Assembly (NCBI GenBank): GCA_930367215.1
Contig: OV884056.1
Coordinates: forward strand, 229,701,127 to 229,765,126
Reading direction: 5' to 3'
Origin: Pollenia angustigena
Taxonomy: Eukaryota > Arthropoda > Insecta > Diptera > Polleniidae
Length of the DNA stretch: 64,000 nt
Part shown: piece after piece, positions 10,563-21,539 of the stretch
Layout: every line of letters starts with the position of its first letter
Numbering within the stretch: the stretch's first letter is position 1
The notes under the pieces: generated by a model
Databases searched by the model: none
Told to the model about the DNA's origin: nothing
The model's input: the letters and a program-made list of their open reading frames with translations, nothing else
Made by a program: the position numbers and the translations under genes

Positions 10563-10998
10563 CGACGTCTGGAATGGTCAAGAGGCTTTAGCTCTTGAAT
10601 CAATTGCAACTTGTTAGCGTGTAAATGGAAGTCTTTATGCATAATGTTCATCAATGACGAGCGTGAGTGCTGCCATTGTTGCGCACGACGACGAGTTGAG
10701 GTGGGCAGCTATTCAGCTACACTATTGCGAACAGCAGCAATATTTTCTGCAGTACGAGCTGTACGAGCATGCAGTGGCATTTTTACATCTCCTATAGACC
10801 CAGTTTGCTCATTGTACGGATGTACGCACATTTGGACTATTAAATTGACCGAAAAAATCACAAAGTGCACGAAATGTATTTTGATGCCTGAATAGCTTTA
10901 ACGCGTTGCTCGATTGTGTATCTTTTCATGGTTCAAATTGAGTTAGTCTGAAATTGAGAAATGTTAAAAAATGTAGTTCACATTCAACATCGGCCTTT

Positions 10999-12690
10999 TA
11001 TAAGTTTTTTTATATTAAATATCTGATTTTAATTTCTAATTATCATTTAATTATTTTACAGATTAATATTTCGAATATATTAACTGAATTTTAGAATTGT
11101 GGCTAAATTTTGCAATAGTGTTTTGGTCGTTCGAGATTCCTTCAAAGATCACGCTTTAGGTGACAAAGGAAAAAATCCACATTATTGTTAAGAAGGGAAA
11201 TGCTACATATGAAAACATGTACTTCTTTTGAAAATTCTTTGCAGAAACTTAAAATCTTGCAAAACTTGCCCTGGTTATACTATAATTGAAAAGAACATTA
11301 CACAACTCTGTAATAACAAGTTACGTTCATGTGGTTTTTTATTGTTCATCATTTTTTTTTTCATTCGCATAAAGAATTTGTTTATTATTCGCTTGAAATA
11401 AATAATTCAATTATTTCACACAAAAATAAGATTGTGGCGGAAGGCTTGTATTGCTGGAGGTTATAACAAATACGCGCATATACACACAAAAATAAATTTT
11501 CATACAAATTTTCCTTTTTACACGTGTACAGAAATTAATGCAATTAAAACTTCATATTTAACCACGCAGATGCTTATAACCACAGACGCACATGTTTTAA
11601 TAAGTCTTAATTTGTGTCATTGTTTTGTAAATATGTGTTGCAAAGTGGAAAAAGTGCTTAAGTAGAGTTAAGCTAAAATTGAGTTTATGGCAGTTTTGTA
11701 AACTTTATGTTTAAATGTATACATGGACTGAGTTTCAACTATTTTTTAAGATTTTTAAAGAAAAAACAACAAATTCAATTTTTGCTTATTTTTTAATGTG
11801 CAATAACAATTGCAAAAAAACCTCAGGTTTACTGTCGATCGGTGATATTAGAAATATTTACAAATAAAAACCTAAAACAACTATAACCGCATAGAAGTGG
11901 TGATTATATTAGAGTACGACAAATTTTCAAAAGCACCTTTAAAGTTTAAAACTGCTTTTCTATAAAACTTTTAAAAATAGACTTAAGAAATATTTCCTTT
12001 CCAGCGTTTAATATTGAAAGGACCGCAAGTGGCAGGAATTTTTAAAGGCCTCTATACTACTGTCTAAAAGATTCCCTTTGTATAATACCTTGTAAATTAA
12101 TTTTTGAAAAACCTTCCAAAATATACAGTACACATTCGCTACTCCCTTCTTTAAGATGGGAGAAAGGAAGAAGTTCAGTTTTTTTTTGTGTCCTTCCATA
12201 CTCCCCCTTTTGGGAAGGGAACGAACTGGTTATGCAAGGGCTTGCCCCCAATTACAACCTGTGTAAAAATAAATAAGTATAGAATGCGGCGAGGAGGGTT
12301 TGTATCTGCTATATAAGGCCTTCAATTAGGCCTCTTTACTCATTCTTGTTACCGCTGGGTTATTGCCGTAGATATTTACATTACAATGACAAAAATTAAG
12401 TCTTATTAATACAAAAAAGATAGTAATAGTTGGAAAAGGACGACTGTAAGATACCGTACACCACAGCATTTAAAAACTAGTTTCAAGTGTTCACCCCCTA
12501 TGGGTTCCATGGGCAATCATTGTCCCAGGGAAACAAAACAATTTTATGAACGTCGTTAACAGGGGACTTTATTTTGCCTACAATCACAAAGCTTAGCCAT
12601 TATATAGAATCTGTCATGTGAAATTATATGTCAATGCCAAGATTATGCATTAAAATTATTTTCCGGGAGTGGTATTTCTATGAGAGCTTT
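10999..12690. other. AT-rich stretch without recognised genes
   Basis: No coding relic, tRNA or clear inverted repeat is seen. A more GC-rich patch at 12125-12310 (minus-strand open frames of 63-64 codons) carries no motif I recognise, and a patch around 12495-12525 contains GGGTTCCATGGGCAATCATT, close to the GGGTCCATGATTGCCCATGG block inside the Transib-like copies, in inverse orientation. Confidence 0.4.
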
Positions 12691-12699
12691 GACAAAAAA

Positions 12700-13070
12700 T
12701 ATGGAAAGGTTTTGATAAATATTGGTAAATAGTTAAGGTTATAATAAAATAATTTTGGGCGAAAAAAGATGTTAATACCAACATAATAAGACTGGGTTCC
12801 AGTACTCAATTTCGGGAAGAAGCTTTTCAACCTTTCAATAGGTGTTCTATCGATAGTTAGAACGTTTGTACAAAATTTAGTCAAAATATATCCAAAATTG
12901 CGACTTGAACTTTCCGCCATGGATACGTTTGGCATCCAGCTAGACAAATTAACGAACATTGATAGATCAATTTAAAAAGTTTTTCTGGGTCGAGAACCCA
13001 CCCTCATGTGTTGCACAACTGATCATATACGCAGTATCAACTCCCCCAACTATGATGGTGTAGGGTGTAA
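12700..13070. repeat. Dispersed fly repeat related to 19240-19590
   Basis: Shared landmarks with 19240-19590 in the same order are ATACCAACATAATAAGA, an AAAATTGCGAC block, a CCAGC-rich block, and a closing block in which TATGGTGGTGT-like sequence precedes GGGTATAAA or GGGTGTAAA. Such repeats are non-coding. The family is not determined. Confidence 0.5.
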
Positions 13071-13439
13071 ATTAATGAAATATAATAAAGAATTTTAATT
13101 TAATATGTTTTTATATAGACCAGTAATAGTTAGTAATTTGTGTGTGTGGTTTTGGCGTATTAATTATTAAAATAAAATTTTAATATTGGATATTAAAGTA
13201 ATGAATTATAAATATTTTCCTTTTTTTAACTCGAGGCTTACACAAAGAAATTAAATTGTGAAATATTATTAATAAAAGAATATTAATAATTTAATTATTT
13301 TGTCGGTTAAAATTTTTTTTGTGCACTTAAAGGTTGTGCTTAATTCAACACCAGCTGTTGAAAAAAAATATATTACGACAAAAAAATGGGAGTACATTTA
13401 AACGAAATCTTGTTAATTAATTTCTTATTTGATATTTAA

Positions 13440-14739
13440 CCCTGCTGTTAGGTTAGAAAAAACTTACGAATGTTAGGTTAATGGACCATTTGGTCCATAT
13501 AAATAGCTAATGTAAAAAACAAGTATGAGATATCCCTTTTTTGTTTTTTTTATCAACATATATCAAATATGTATAAGGCAATTGTGGGATGCCACGTTTT
13601 TTATTTTTGTTGTCAAGAAACACAAATATTTGCAGTTCATTTTGTGTGTTGTTTTCAATAGTTCAGCCGCGAACTGTGGAACCGTTGGCAATAACTTCTT
13701 CCAATGTCTTATAATTGTCACGAAAATGTTACCATTGACAAGCAACTTGTTGCATTAAACATCAAAACCAAGAAAATATGATTTAAAATTTTGGTTATCG
13801 GTGGACTCTAAGTCATGCTACGAATGGAAAATACAACCACATCTTGGTAAGTCTAGAAATGCACAGCCTGAAAAGAACCAAGGGCAACAGATTGTATTGG
13901 ACTTGACAGAAGGCTTTAAAGGGCAAAATATAACAGGCGACATTTTTTCACCTTTTGAGTTGGTAAAAAACTTCAGGAAAGGAAACTTACATATGTAGGG
14001 TTTTAAGGTGACGTAGATACTGCTAATCAAATGGTTGGTTCCTACAGCACAACACGCAAAACGAATCCATGGCCAATCATTGTATTTGGAAACATACTTG
14101 CTATGACCGCTTTGAATGCATAGATACCATATTCTAAAATCGACGTTTCATAGGCTCCAGCTGATCGGAATCGCATGAGACCAGAATTTTTGCGGAACCT
14201 AGCACTTTTCCTGGCGTATACGATGAAACGGACTAGATTACCTCAACAAGAGTTCTCAGCACAGTAATTGACTGAAATACGATCACCATGCATAGTTTCA
14301 GTGGCTTCTTCGAATAATAATACTTCTAACTCAGTGGCTCGAAAGCGTGGAATTTGTAGTTGCTGTAAGTCTAAGTCTGAGATAAAATGCTCCATTTGCT
14401 GCAAGTTAAAACCAACCGAAAAACATTTTGTTCATCATACAATGAAAATTATTATACACTTAACTATTATATACTTGTTTTTTTTTTTAAATAAATGTAA
14501 AAAATCAATGAAAACCAAAAAAAATATACTATGGACCAAATGGTCCCTTAACCTAAGATTCGTAAATTTATATTTTTCTCAGCCCTGTTTGAAGTCAGAA
14601 CCTTGAATTTTTGTAAAAACCATTGTTTTATAAAAAGACCACGTGAGCTAAAAAACTAAGTCAGTATATATCACCGTTCAAAAATTACAAAGGAAACAAT
14701 TCAAAAATTGGACCAAATGGGCTAAACCTAACACCAGGG
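13440..14739 (+). mobile_element. Internally deleted piggyBac element
   Basis: The element is flanked by TTAA (13436-13439 and 14740-14743), the obligatory piggyBac target. The ends are CCCTGCTGTTAGGTTAG and, inverted, CCCTGGTGTTAGGTTTAG. A subterminal palindrome, ATGGACCATTTGGTCCAT, lies at 13481-13498, and related GGACCAAATGG blocks lie at 14533 and 14710. At 1300 bp it is roughly half a full piggyBac; the missing part is the N-terminal two thirds of the transposase. Confidence 0.88.
13801..14460 (+). pseudogene. piggyBac transposase relic (C-terminal third)
   Basis: Motifs appear in the order of a piggyBac transposase (DDE_Tnp_1_7 family, cut-and-paste at TTAA). EKNQGQQIVLDLTEGFKGQN and ITGDIFSPFELVKNF match the block containing the second catalytic Asp. 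DVDTANQM and YSTTRKTNPWPIIVFGNILA match the VDxxDQM block, with Asn where the second Asp is expected. RPEFLRNLALFLAYT follows, and then KRGICSCCKSKSEIKCSICC, the C-terminal cysteine-rich domain that binds the element ends. A frameshift or stop follows the GNLHM at 13996 and another stop follows MTALNA near 14119. The gene is dead in at least three ways. Confidence 0.85.
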
Positions 14740-14944
14740 TTAATATGCATGTTGCAGTGTGAATAAAACTGAACTGGTAAAATAAAATAAAGTAATTGGT
14801 TTTTATTTTTGTTTTTTCTTTACACACTTACAACTACTCACTGTTTATTTTTGTTGTTTTTGTTTAAGATTTGAAATTGTTACAAGTAAAACTGTGGTTT
14901 ATAATTCTTATTCAAGTTACGGTTTTATTTTTATTATATGGTTA
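14740..14944. other. Short AT-rich spacer
   Basis: Nothing beyond low-complexity AT-rich DNA is seen between the piggyBac relic and the next repeat. Confidence 0.4.
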
Positions 14945-15058
14945 GTTTTTCTAAAATATTTGGATGAAGTTTCCTGACGATCTGGCCAAAGCAACCACTG
15001 AAATACGCATAGGAATAGCTTATCCCATCAATAATAAATTTCAGTTTATCAATAGTAT
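14945..15058. repeat. Single arm of the palindromic repeat family (copy 1)
   Basis: TTTCCTGACGATCTGGCC, then a CACTGAAATACGCATAGG block, AATAGCTTATCCCATCAA and AATAAATTTCAG, match the right arm of the palindrome at 41871-42287. A third partial copy lies at 47275-47370. This copy lacks its partner arm. Confidence 0.7.
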
Positions 15059-16423
15059 GAAACGCTTATAATCGCGTGGTTGTTTTTCAACCATAGCAAA
15101 ATTTTTTCGGAAAAGCGAAAATACTATTATAAATTAAATACCAAACTGTTATTTGTGGTAAACAAATTATTGCCAAGTTTATATGTTTATAATTATGTTA
15201 AATTTTAGAGCTACCAGTACAATAGTATCCAAAGTAACAAAGGCATAAAGTCTCAATTCCAGAAAGCAGATATCGTTAGATGGACTCAGAAAGTTATTAT
15301 GTGTTATTCGCGAAAAAACCACTATAGTGTTGTGTTTATAAATAAAAGATATTCTTTGTATTTTGCAAATATTTTCTTTGTTTAAAAGTAAAATATTTAT
15401 TTCGCAAACTCACGATTTCTTAAATCCGAGGATGCCGAAATTTGAAACGTTGGTTAAATTTAGTAACCTCGAGTTCGGGAAATTTAAAAAGCAGACTTGG
15501 TTTTCACAGTCAGTGTGGGTGTAGTCATGTGTTGTCATTATAATGCAGCACTTGATTCTTAAAAATGGTTTAAACATACAAATACTTACGCAATTAAACG
15601 AGTAATTCACCACAATGCTCATTTACGCTTAAAATGCGTGCTTTTGTTTTTTTTAACAAGAAGAGTTAAATTCATTTGTATGAGTATTATAACAATTTTT
15701 AATTTTATCTTACTGATATTGCAAGTATATGTATGTGTTGTACGTATGAAAATAGTACTCATACATGTGCATTAAAATTCATATTCGTACATAAAACATA
15801 ATAAACTTTTTTTAACATCATATCTGCAAGGCAAAAATAAGTAATACAATTTTTAAGTAATTGCTTTAGTTTTAATTTAACAAAAAGTTGACATTGATTA
15901 ATTTCTTTATAAATGCTGGAAATAAGTATGATGCATATATTTGCTTAAGGTTTTTTCTTTTAACTAAAATTAAAGAATTCTCTTTAATTGGTTTGGTAAT
16001 GCAATTATTTTGAATAAAAGCAGATTTTATTATTAAGAAATCTTTAGATGAAACAAGGACTCTTTATTAAAAAAAATTCAAAAGTAAAGAATGCTAAATT
16101 AAGGTCTATGAAGAGAATCGATCGATTTCAACGCGATAATTTTTTTAACGGTGTCACAAATTTCGGGCTATTTTAAACCAGTGCTGCCAATCTGTTGTCA
16201 TAATATGTGTAAGTTGAAGCCCGTGTGTAATTGGTTTTATATGTTATCCGTGTGTAATTTTACTTAAAGTTCTATTTCTTCCTTAATTTTTGACAGTCAA
16301 GTCTCAGTCTCTAGTTTTTATGGCAGTCAGACTTATGGTGGCTATGAGGTTAAAGACTGAGTTAGGCAAACGTTGCTGTACCCGTACTGTAACGTACCGT
16401 ACTGTAAGCATGTTGCTGCACTT
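15059..16423. other. AT-rich stretch without recognised genes
   Basis: No coding relic or convincing repeat is seen. A 70-codon minus-strand frame at 15410-15622 and a 103-codon minus-strand frame beginning in the next MITE lack recognisable motifs. Confidence 0.4.
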
Positions 16424-16797
16424 CCCTGCAAATAATAGTGTACTACATGCTCCATTTTGATAAAATGGACTACTCCATGGACTGGTCCAATGTAATGCAA
16501 GCATGGACCATGCCATTGTTAAAAAGTGCTTGTAGTGAGATGACATGTCTTTGTTTTTTAACGACATGCTTTCGTTTTTAAACGACTTCAAAACTAATCC
16601 TCTTGAGTATACCATGGAGTAGTTTTAAAACTTCTCCTTTGTAGCCCAAGGCTGGGTTATATAGTCCTACCCTAGGACATCGTAATGTTAAATAGACCAT
16701 GTTTTTTCCATACGTTTGGGTTACTTTTGGACTAGTCCTAGTTTCTTGTGGGCTACTCTTTACACGCGTGTTCGGACTGGTCCTATTATTTGCAGGG
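16424..16797. mobile_element. MITE with CCCTGCAAATAATAG terminal repeats
   Basis: The left end CCCTGCAAATAATAG and the right end CTATTATTTGCAGGG are perfect inverse matches over 15 bp, 374 bp apart. The interior is less AT-rich than its surroundings and has repeated short motifs such as GGACTAGTCC, GGACTGGTCC and ACTCCATGGACTGG. No target duplication is clear. The 103-codon minus-strand frame that covers most of it is not convincing as a gene. Confidence 0.7.
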
Positions 16798-18249
16798 TTG
16801 TAGAACTTTTTAACGTGTCATAGGGTTTTCCCATACATAAACAAAAAGCAATAGTATAATATAATAGTATGAAACAAAGCACACAGTGTTGGGAATCAAA
16901 AATGTTTAAATGGTAACCGCTGTGCAGAAAAAGTACGAAGAAAAAAATATAATTGTAGTAGAAGAGTACATATAAAAAGAAAACAGTTTATTTTCTCTAC
17001 TGAAAATTTATAAATTTTGAGTTAACTCCCTTTAGGGGAACCACTGCGATATGTGATATTTGTATACACTCACGCCAAGTCGAATTCCAACAAGCGTTTC
17101 AAGCACAGAATACTAACAGAACTGTCACGAGACGGAAGATTTTGCGTTTTTTTTTGTCCCTTTCTAAGAAAGCTGCCCTTTTGCATTTCTCTTTTCATCA
17201 TCTTCTATGCCGCAATACAATAAACACAAATTTATTAAGTTAAGATTCATTTGCAAAACTGTTGCTAAAATTTACTTTTAAGTTCACCACAACACGAGTT
17301 AATAATATTTAAGTAAGTTAATTACATTATAAAACAAAACAATAATACTAAATACATTTTTTTTTTTTGCACAAAAAACAACGTTTGTTGAACTAAGGCA
17401 TTTCTTTAACGTGGTTGGTGTTTTGTTATTTTTGTTTTGATTTCGCCATTTGTGTTGATTGCTGCGGCCTGTTTTTACACCTTGCCACTGCACTACCAAA
17501 AAAAGCTTTCTGTCTCTTTCTTCGAAAGCTGCCCTCGCAACTGATTTGGGACTTTTTCACACGTCACTTTTACAGCTCTGAGACAGCTGATGATGACTGA
17601 ATGATGCACATAAAATGTGTACACTTGTTTAATACCACATTTAGCGATAATGATTCGATTTCAATTTTATTGACTATAAATTTTGTACGTACGTTAAATA
17701 TAATAGTTTTAAGTGATTCCTTGGTCTAATGGTTAGAGAACACTTCTAGTATTGCGTGGACAAAATTATCCACAGAATGCAAAACTTTAAATTTGTTTGC
17801 TTCATGTAAAATTCTACTTCGGGATCAAAGCAATTTATAAGTGATTAAAAACCGCGTAACTTCAAATCCGCATAAAATAATCCGCATAAAAACAGACCTA
17901 AGTGTATATGAAAATATGTTGTAATGTAAGTTGTTTTGTCGCAATTCCATAGATATACTGAAAAAAGTATCAAGAAAAAAGAGCGAATATACCCGCATTC
18001 AATGTAACATACAAACCAAACATCACTGTTTTACAAATGCCATGCAACAACAGTATAAAATTCTATTTTATACAGAATGGTACGTAACATTAAATTTCCG
18101 TAAGCTTTTGTATTGCTTTTCCGCTGATTCATAAATTACAGGTACGGTTCGGCCACGTTCGCATAACTCAGCCTTTAGATTCATGTAAAAGTTCTTTGTG
18201 CCAAATATTATTTAAATATCTTTATTAAATGATAATTTTGGACCTACCA
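16798..18249. other. AT-rich stretch with a tRNA-like A-box fragment and a small duplication
   Basis: TTTCTAAGAAAGCTGCCCT at 17161 recurs as TTTCTTCGAAAGCTGCCCT near 17517, a short direct repeat about 355 bp apart. At 17716-17745, CCTTGGTCTAATGGTTAGAG resembles the 5' half of a tRNA (A box), but no B box or cloverleaf follows, so at most it is a SINE head fragment. No gene is supported. Confidence 0.4.
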
Positions 18250-19071
18250 CAGAAAAAAATCAAGTTAAAAACGTCGAAAACAAGGTTGATTTATAATTTT
18301 TCGGTGGCGAATTTGCTTCATACGTTTTTCATCTTATTTCAACCTGATTTTACAATAACGTGCGAACAACATTTTTTTCTTTTAAAATAACTATACTTGA
18401 TGTTAATTAAACATTGCAGTAAAGTTGGAGCAAAATGTCATTTATATTGAAATAACAATCCGAATCACGTTGACTGAAAGTTATTTCAAGTTGAAAGAAC
18501 ATGAATTTCATGTACAATCAAGTTGGTTTGAGTGTAATATAGCAGGGAGAAGAAGCTGCAGAGACAACATATACATTTATTTAAGAATAATCAAAACACT
18601 TACCCCTGTAACACATTTTTCACTTATTTCGTATTCCCCTTTGTTAACAGAAGCATCAGCAGAATCCCTAGATATGGTTTTCGTCATCATTCTACTTTGA
18701 AAACTTGATGTATTTAACTAAATAATTTTAATTAAAAGAATACGGGAATTTTCTTATTTTTAAAACATATTTTAAAAATGAAAATAAAAAAATGTACATA
18801 CTTAAGTATGTATGCATGTTAATTTGACAAGATAAACGTTTGATTTTAATAAAAATACGTTTTTATGGATTCAATATTGAAAAAAGTTATTTTAACAGTG
18901 AATCATATTAAATAAACGTGATTTAAGGTTATTTTAATATTTTTCATTTAAAATTAACATGAAATAATGATAAATTTAAATAAAAGACATACTTTTGCAG
19001 AAATTTACTATGATTCTCAAACAACATTTTGCCATGTTAATTTTACATTGGTATTTTTTTCTGTGTGTACA
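18250..19071. mobile_element. TIR element of the ACACAGA-end group
   Basis: The left end CCACAGAAAAAAATCAAG and the inverse right end ACACACAGAAAAAAATACC bound about 820 bp of non-coding AT-rich DNA. Ends of the same style occur at 21911-23318, 38649-39968 and 47009-47650. No target duplication is visible. The superfamily is unknown. Confidence 0.5.
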
Positions 19072-19239
19072 GGATAACATTTTGTCATGACATAGCAGCT
19101 ATCGTAAAGTTATTATTTTGTTAATTTTTTATGTTAATTCCAACATTTATAAAGAATTAATGGCATTGAAACCTTTTTTTTGGGAGAACCGATTCCAATT
19201 AAATTTGTTAAAATGATTTTGATTGCAATACAATTAGTT

Positions 19240-19590
19240 TGAATCCAATTTAATATGAATACCAACATAATAAGATGGTTTATGGGCACAAAGACCCTTT
19301 CCCGAAAGAAGGTTGTACGGGCACTATGTGAAATTTTAAATCGATTCGGCCTTCATCAATAGGCTTGGCACAATGCAATTAGAGCCTATGTTCCACTTTT
19401 ATCGAATTATCTCTAAAATTGCGACCTCTACTTTGTGCACAAGGATACATGGACAGCCAGCCAGCGGGACGGATATCGTTAGATCGACTCAGAATTCTGA
19501 GCCGAACGGTATACTTAAAAGTGTGTATAGGATCAATAAAAGCACAAATGCATAATACCCTCTCCACTATTGTGGTGTGGGTATAAATGT
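19240..19590. repeat. Dispersed fly repeat related to 12700-13070
   Basis: It shares ordered landmarks with 12700-13070 and closes with CACTATTGTGGTGTGGGTATA. Open frames on both strands are short and lack motifs. Confidence 0.5.
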
Positions 19591-20199
19591 GATTTTGTTA
19601 TATAACTATAAATTTTGTGGTGGAAAATCACAAGAGATTTTGTACAATTAACGAAAATTTCGTTTACATAATTCATGGACTTAATTCCCTGTATATAATA
19701 AATTATTGAAAAAAATATTCCAAACGCTTTAAATCTTGAATAATTTACATAGTTCGAGAAAATAAAACCTCTTTTAAGTAAATAAAAAATAATTTTTCGA
19801 AAGTACAACCTTTTTTTGTGAAAAACTACCCCTTCCCAACCCATAGACATTTCGTTTAATAAGAATTTTATGCCATTTACATTTTGATGTTTTCCCTTTT
19901 TCAGCAAGCAGCTTAAATACCTGAAAATGTTTGCGAACATTTCATTGACATTTTGCTTATCGCATTGACAGTTACTTCTAACAATCTAATATTTTAAAGA
20001 GCAACAAAAAAAAATTTATTTTCCTTTTTATGGGATATACAGCCTTTGAAAGGGTTATTAATGCCCTTTACAATTTTTCTCCTGAAATATGGTTAAAATG
20101 TTTGAGCAATGAACGTTTGTCTTTTTAGACCCTTGTTAAAAATAAATCTGTATAATTTCTTCCCAACAGGTGAGGTGAAAGGGGTATTATATAAGCTTG
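19591..20199. other. AT-rich stretch without genes
   Basis: A 135-codon minus-strand open frame (19533-19940) overlaps here. Its residue composition (Phe, Tyr, Ile and Lys rich) is what AT-rich DNA yields by chance, and it shows no domain or start context. I do not call it a gene. Confidence 0.45.
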
Positions 20200-20775
20200 A
20201 CATTCCGTTTTTTATTTCTATAATATTGATATTATACCCTACAAAGTCAATATGAGTAGCGAAGTTGATTTAACAATGTCGGTCTGTCCGCGTGTTTCTT
20301 GAAATTATTTTTTCGAAGTCCCCAGATATGATAACTAGAAGGTTGTTTTACATTTATGTTTTGTGTAGACCAGAATTGAGCGCTATTAAAATTAAGCCAG
20401 GTCGGCTGAGATATGGGCAAAAAAACTTAAATTTTACCCATAAATCTCTAACTTACTTTTTAACGTTTTCACTCTCATCTATGAAAAATATTTTTTTATT
20501 TTCAGCTAAGGTAAAGTTATTAAAATACTAGTAGTGCAAACAAAATTTATATGACCGTCCTAGATACAAATAACAGCCTCTTTTCGGATACTTTTGAGCA
20601 GAGCATTTGATAAGTTTTTACTGTCCGGTTTTAGAAAAGCTTTTAGATAGAAAAAGAAACTTTTCTAAAATTTCTAATTTTTAATAGAAATAGAGGAAAA
20701 TTAAAAAATTTCAAATTTAACAAACTGCTTTAATTGTACAGTGGTGAAGGGTATATAAGTTTCGGCAAAGTCGAG
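20200..20775. repeat. Dispersed fly repeat bounded by ATACCCT and AGGGTATATAAG
   Basis: It starts with TATTATACCCTACAAAG, includes GTCGGTCTGTCCGCGTG and CGAAGTCCCCAGATATGA, and ends with GTGAAGGGTATATAAGTTTC. A truncated relative lies at 23398-23760 (CTGTCTGTCCGTC, then AAGACCCCTGATATGA). It is non-coding. The repeated short blocks are the evidence. Confidence 0.55.
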
Positions 20776-21143
20776 TATAGCACTTATAGTTGCTATGTGC
20801 CTTTTAGCCTTAAATAATTTCATCAAAAGAGGATTTTTTTTTTAAATTTTTGTAGTAGTTTGTCAAAGTTTATTTCAAAAATTTACTATTTTAAATGTGA
20901 CAGTTGGTTTGACTGGTTTCAGAGAATAAAAGATTGGAAGATAATTTGTTTTATTTGGGTTTTAAATTATGAAAAATGTGTCAATTATACTAAATAAAAA
21001 ATTATAATATCACTGCATAGCGAATCAAATAGAGAGTATACTAATAAACATAGCTTGTTAATGTCATAGCTGTTTATTGTAATTTGTTTTAATCTAAATA
21101 TAGCTCATAATTAATTATTTATAATTTCTATTTCAGAAATTAG
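20776..21143. other. AT-rich stretch, nothing recognised
   Basis: Low-complexity DNA with no gene relic or repeat that I can support. Confidence 0.4.
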
Positions 21144-21408
21144 CATATCGATGCTTTACTTTCTCAACCTCGTATCTTAAAAAAATACAACTTTTTAGGA
21201 GAGAAAAAAAAACGTTTTATCTTTGTATACTTCCGTGTTTGGGTTAAAGTTAAAATGGAATTATTAAAGAATTGATTACATCTATGTAAATTGTATTGAA
21301 ATAATAAGTTGCTACATTGTTAGAACACAAAAATAGCAGTCGTTTGATATGAAAAAGTCAAAACCGTATTCTTAAGATACGAGGTTGAGAAAGTAAGGCA
21401 TCGATATG
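21144..21408. mobile_element. MITE with CATATCGATGC terminal repeats
   Basis: The left 37 bp (starting CATATCGATGCTTTACTTTC and ending CGTATCTTAA) and the right 37 bp are inverse copies with a single mismatch; total length is 265 bp. The interior is non-coding. No clear target duplication adjoins the ends. Confidence 0.8.
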
Positions 21409-21539
21409 TTAAATTTATTTAATACTCATTAAATATAATTTAAATTAATTCCGATTAATTTACAATAATGTTATAAAAATATTTTCCTTCTCTTGCAAGC
21501 CAAATATACTATTTTTATACCCTTCACCAAAGCTAAAAA

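Larger units (their letters stand above)
7468..10929 (-). pseudogene. Mariner-type transposase, broken by nested insertion, stops and frameshifts
   Basis: The gene starts at the minus-strand ATG at 10929 (MKRYTIEQRVKAIQA), a typical helix-turn-helix start. Then come HARTARTAENIAAVRNSVAE, TSTRRRAQQW, SSLMNIMHKDFHLHANKLQL and QELKPLDHSRR, ending at the Transib insertion. Beyond it at 8119 the frame resumes with QWSECWQEM, KKIIFSDGAHFHLSG (first Asp), VNKQNCHIW, LCAGGIIGPYF, QDGATCHTA (second Asp) and WPPSSCDLTPLEFF. The third acidic position reads Glu in this copy. Stops lie near 10715, before MHPQRMTVW, after TNFL and before QDGA, and there is a frameshift near 7720. The enzyme would have cut and pasted its element at TA sites; this copy is dead. 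The two halves join in frame across one copy of CGACG, which confirms the order of insertion. Confidence 0.85.
7373..10998 (-). mobile_element. Mariner-type element split by a Transib insertion
   Basis: Inverted ends share GCCGATGTTGA (left 7377-7387; right reverse complement near 10993-10983), and TA dinucleotides adjoin both. Between them lies one minus-strand transposase relic interrupted by the 2443-bp Transib-like element at 8120-10562. Without that insertion and one 5-bp duplication the element is about 1.18 kb, the usual size of a mariner. The exact outer boundary is uncertain by one or two bases because the ends differ by an indel. Confidence 0.75.

Noticed and set aside
10611..10895. 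94-codon plus-strand frame
   Set aside because: It is the antisense shadow of the mariner transposase N-terminal half, which reads clearly on the minus strand.
17716..17745. tRNA gene
   Set aside because: Only an A-box-like 5' half is present; there is no B box, no cloverleaf and no terminator at a suitable distance.
19533..19940. 135-codon minus-strand open frame
   Set aside because: Composition is that of random AT-rich DNA and no domain, signal or start context supports it.
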